From the NCBI GenBank assembly GCA_902803195.1, contig CADCOX010000082.1:1-15113 (forward strand): a DNA stretch of 15,113 nucleotides. The letters run 5' to 3'. Below the pieces are notes generated by a model, which was not told the origin of the DNA, did not search any database, and saw only the letters and a list, made by a program, of their open reading frames with translations. Positions 15,085 through 15,113 of the stretch are shown here, piece after piece. Numbering within the stretch: the stretch's first letter is position 1; each line of letters starts with the position of its first letter. The position numbers were made by a program, and so were the translations under genes. Source of the DNA: an uncultured Bacteroidales bacterium (GTDB taxonomy: Bacteria > Bacteroidota > Bacteroidia > Bacteroidales > Bacteroidaceae).

Positions 15085-15113
15085 TCCTTTAGAATCTTTG
15101 TCTTTTCGCGGTC
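15081..15113 (-). CDS. C-terminal end of an unidentified upstream gene (partial)
   Basis: The minus-strand frame from the window edge reads ten codons (DREKTKILKE) and ends in a TGA that overlaps the RyR gene ATG as ATGA. The same overlap style joins other genes here, so it is plausibly the tail of the preceding gene in the operon. With ten residues nothing can be said about function, and a chance open frame cannot be excluded. Confidence 0.4.
   Translation of the reverse strand, partial: DREKTKILKE

Noticed and set aside
1..15113. Transposase, integrase, tRNA or rRNA genes marking a mobile island
   Set aside because: I looked on both strands and recognised none; mobility is suggested only by the ATPase relic and repeats.

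Overview
The window looks like a chromosomal segment of a Bacteroidales bacterium, most likely of the Prevotella/Bacteroides type. Three things point there: an ECF sigma factor directly followed by a FecR-type anti-sigma start, promoter -7 elements of the Bacteroidetes form TAnnTTTG, and the protein families present (nSTAND, TPR-CHAT, FGE-like, RyR). All genes I accept are on the minus strand, so transcription runs from high to low coordinates. The genus is inferred from style, not proven.

Right to middle (15113 to 7357), in transcription order: the last codons of an unidentified gene; a dual-Rossmann (TrkA-N-like) plus RyR protein; a membrane-anchored FHA-like plus trypsin-like peptidase; a short kinase-like protein that appears to be a pseudokinase C-lobe; a small secreted protein of unknown function; a secreted TPR-CHAT caspase-like peptidase; and a larger secreted protein of unknown function. 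Neighbouring genes overlap by 4 to 11 bases or are 18 bases apart, so this reads as one operon.

Middle to left (7158 to 1210): after a 198-base gap with a good Bacteroidetes -7 box come a SIR2-like/TIR protein, an 1159-residue nSTAND ATPase with a transmembrane helix and a C-terminal PDZ-like domain, and a membrane-anchored FGE-like (FGS) protein. These are 22 bases apart or overlap by ATGA. The two blocks together look like one NTP-dependent conflict (immune or self-killing) system. An STAND switch and sensor modules (RyR, FHA, FGS, PDZ) would control effectors (TIR, CHAT, trypsin-like peptidase). Four modules (SIR2, FGS, FHA, kinase) have visibly lost standard catalytic or ligand residues, while TIR, CHAT and the serine peptidase keep theirs. 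The unusual point is that several parts are predicted to lie across or outside the inner membrane. This suggests a relay between cytoplasm and periplasm.

Left end (1209 to 1): a gene-free 650-base stretch separates the system from the sigma factor. It holds eight contiguous copies of a 22-bp repeat, a weaker 22-bp-periodic segment with a hairpin, and a 32-codon fragment of a P-loop ATPase whose Walker A region is still readable. The ECF sigma gene follows with its own promoter, and then the first 22 codons of its probable anti-sigma partner, cut off by the window edge.
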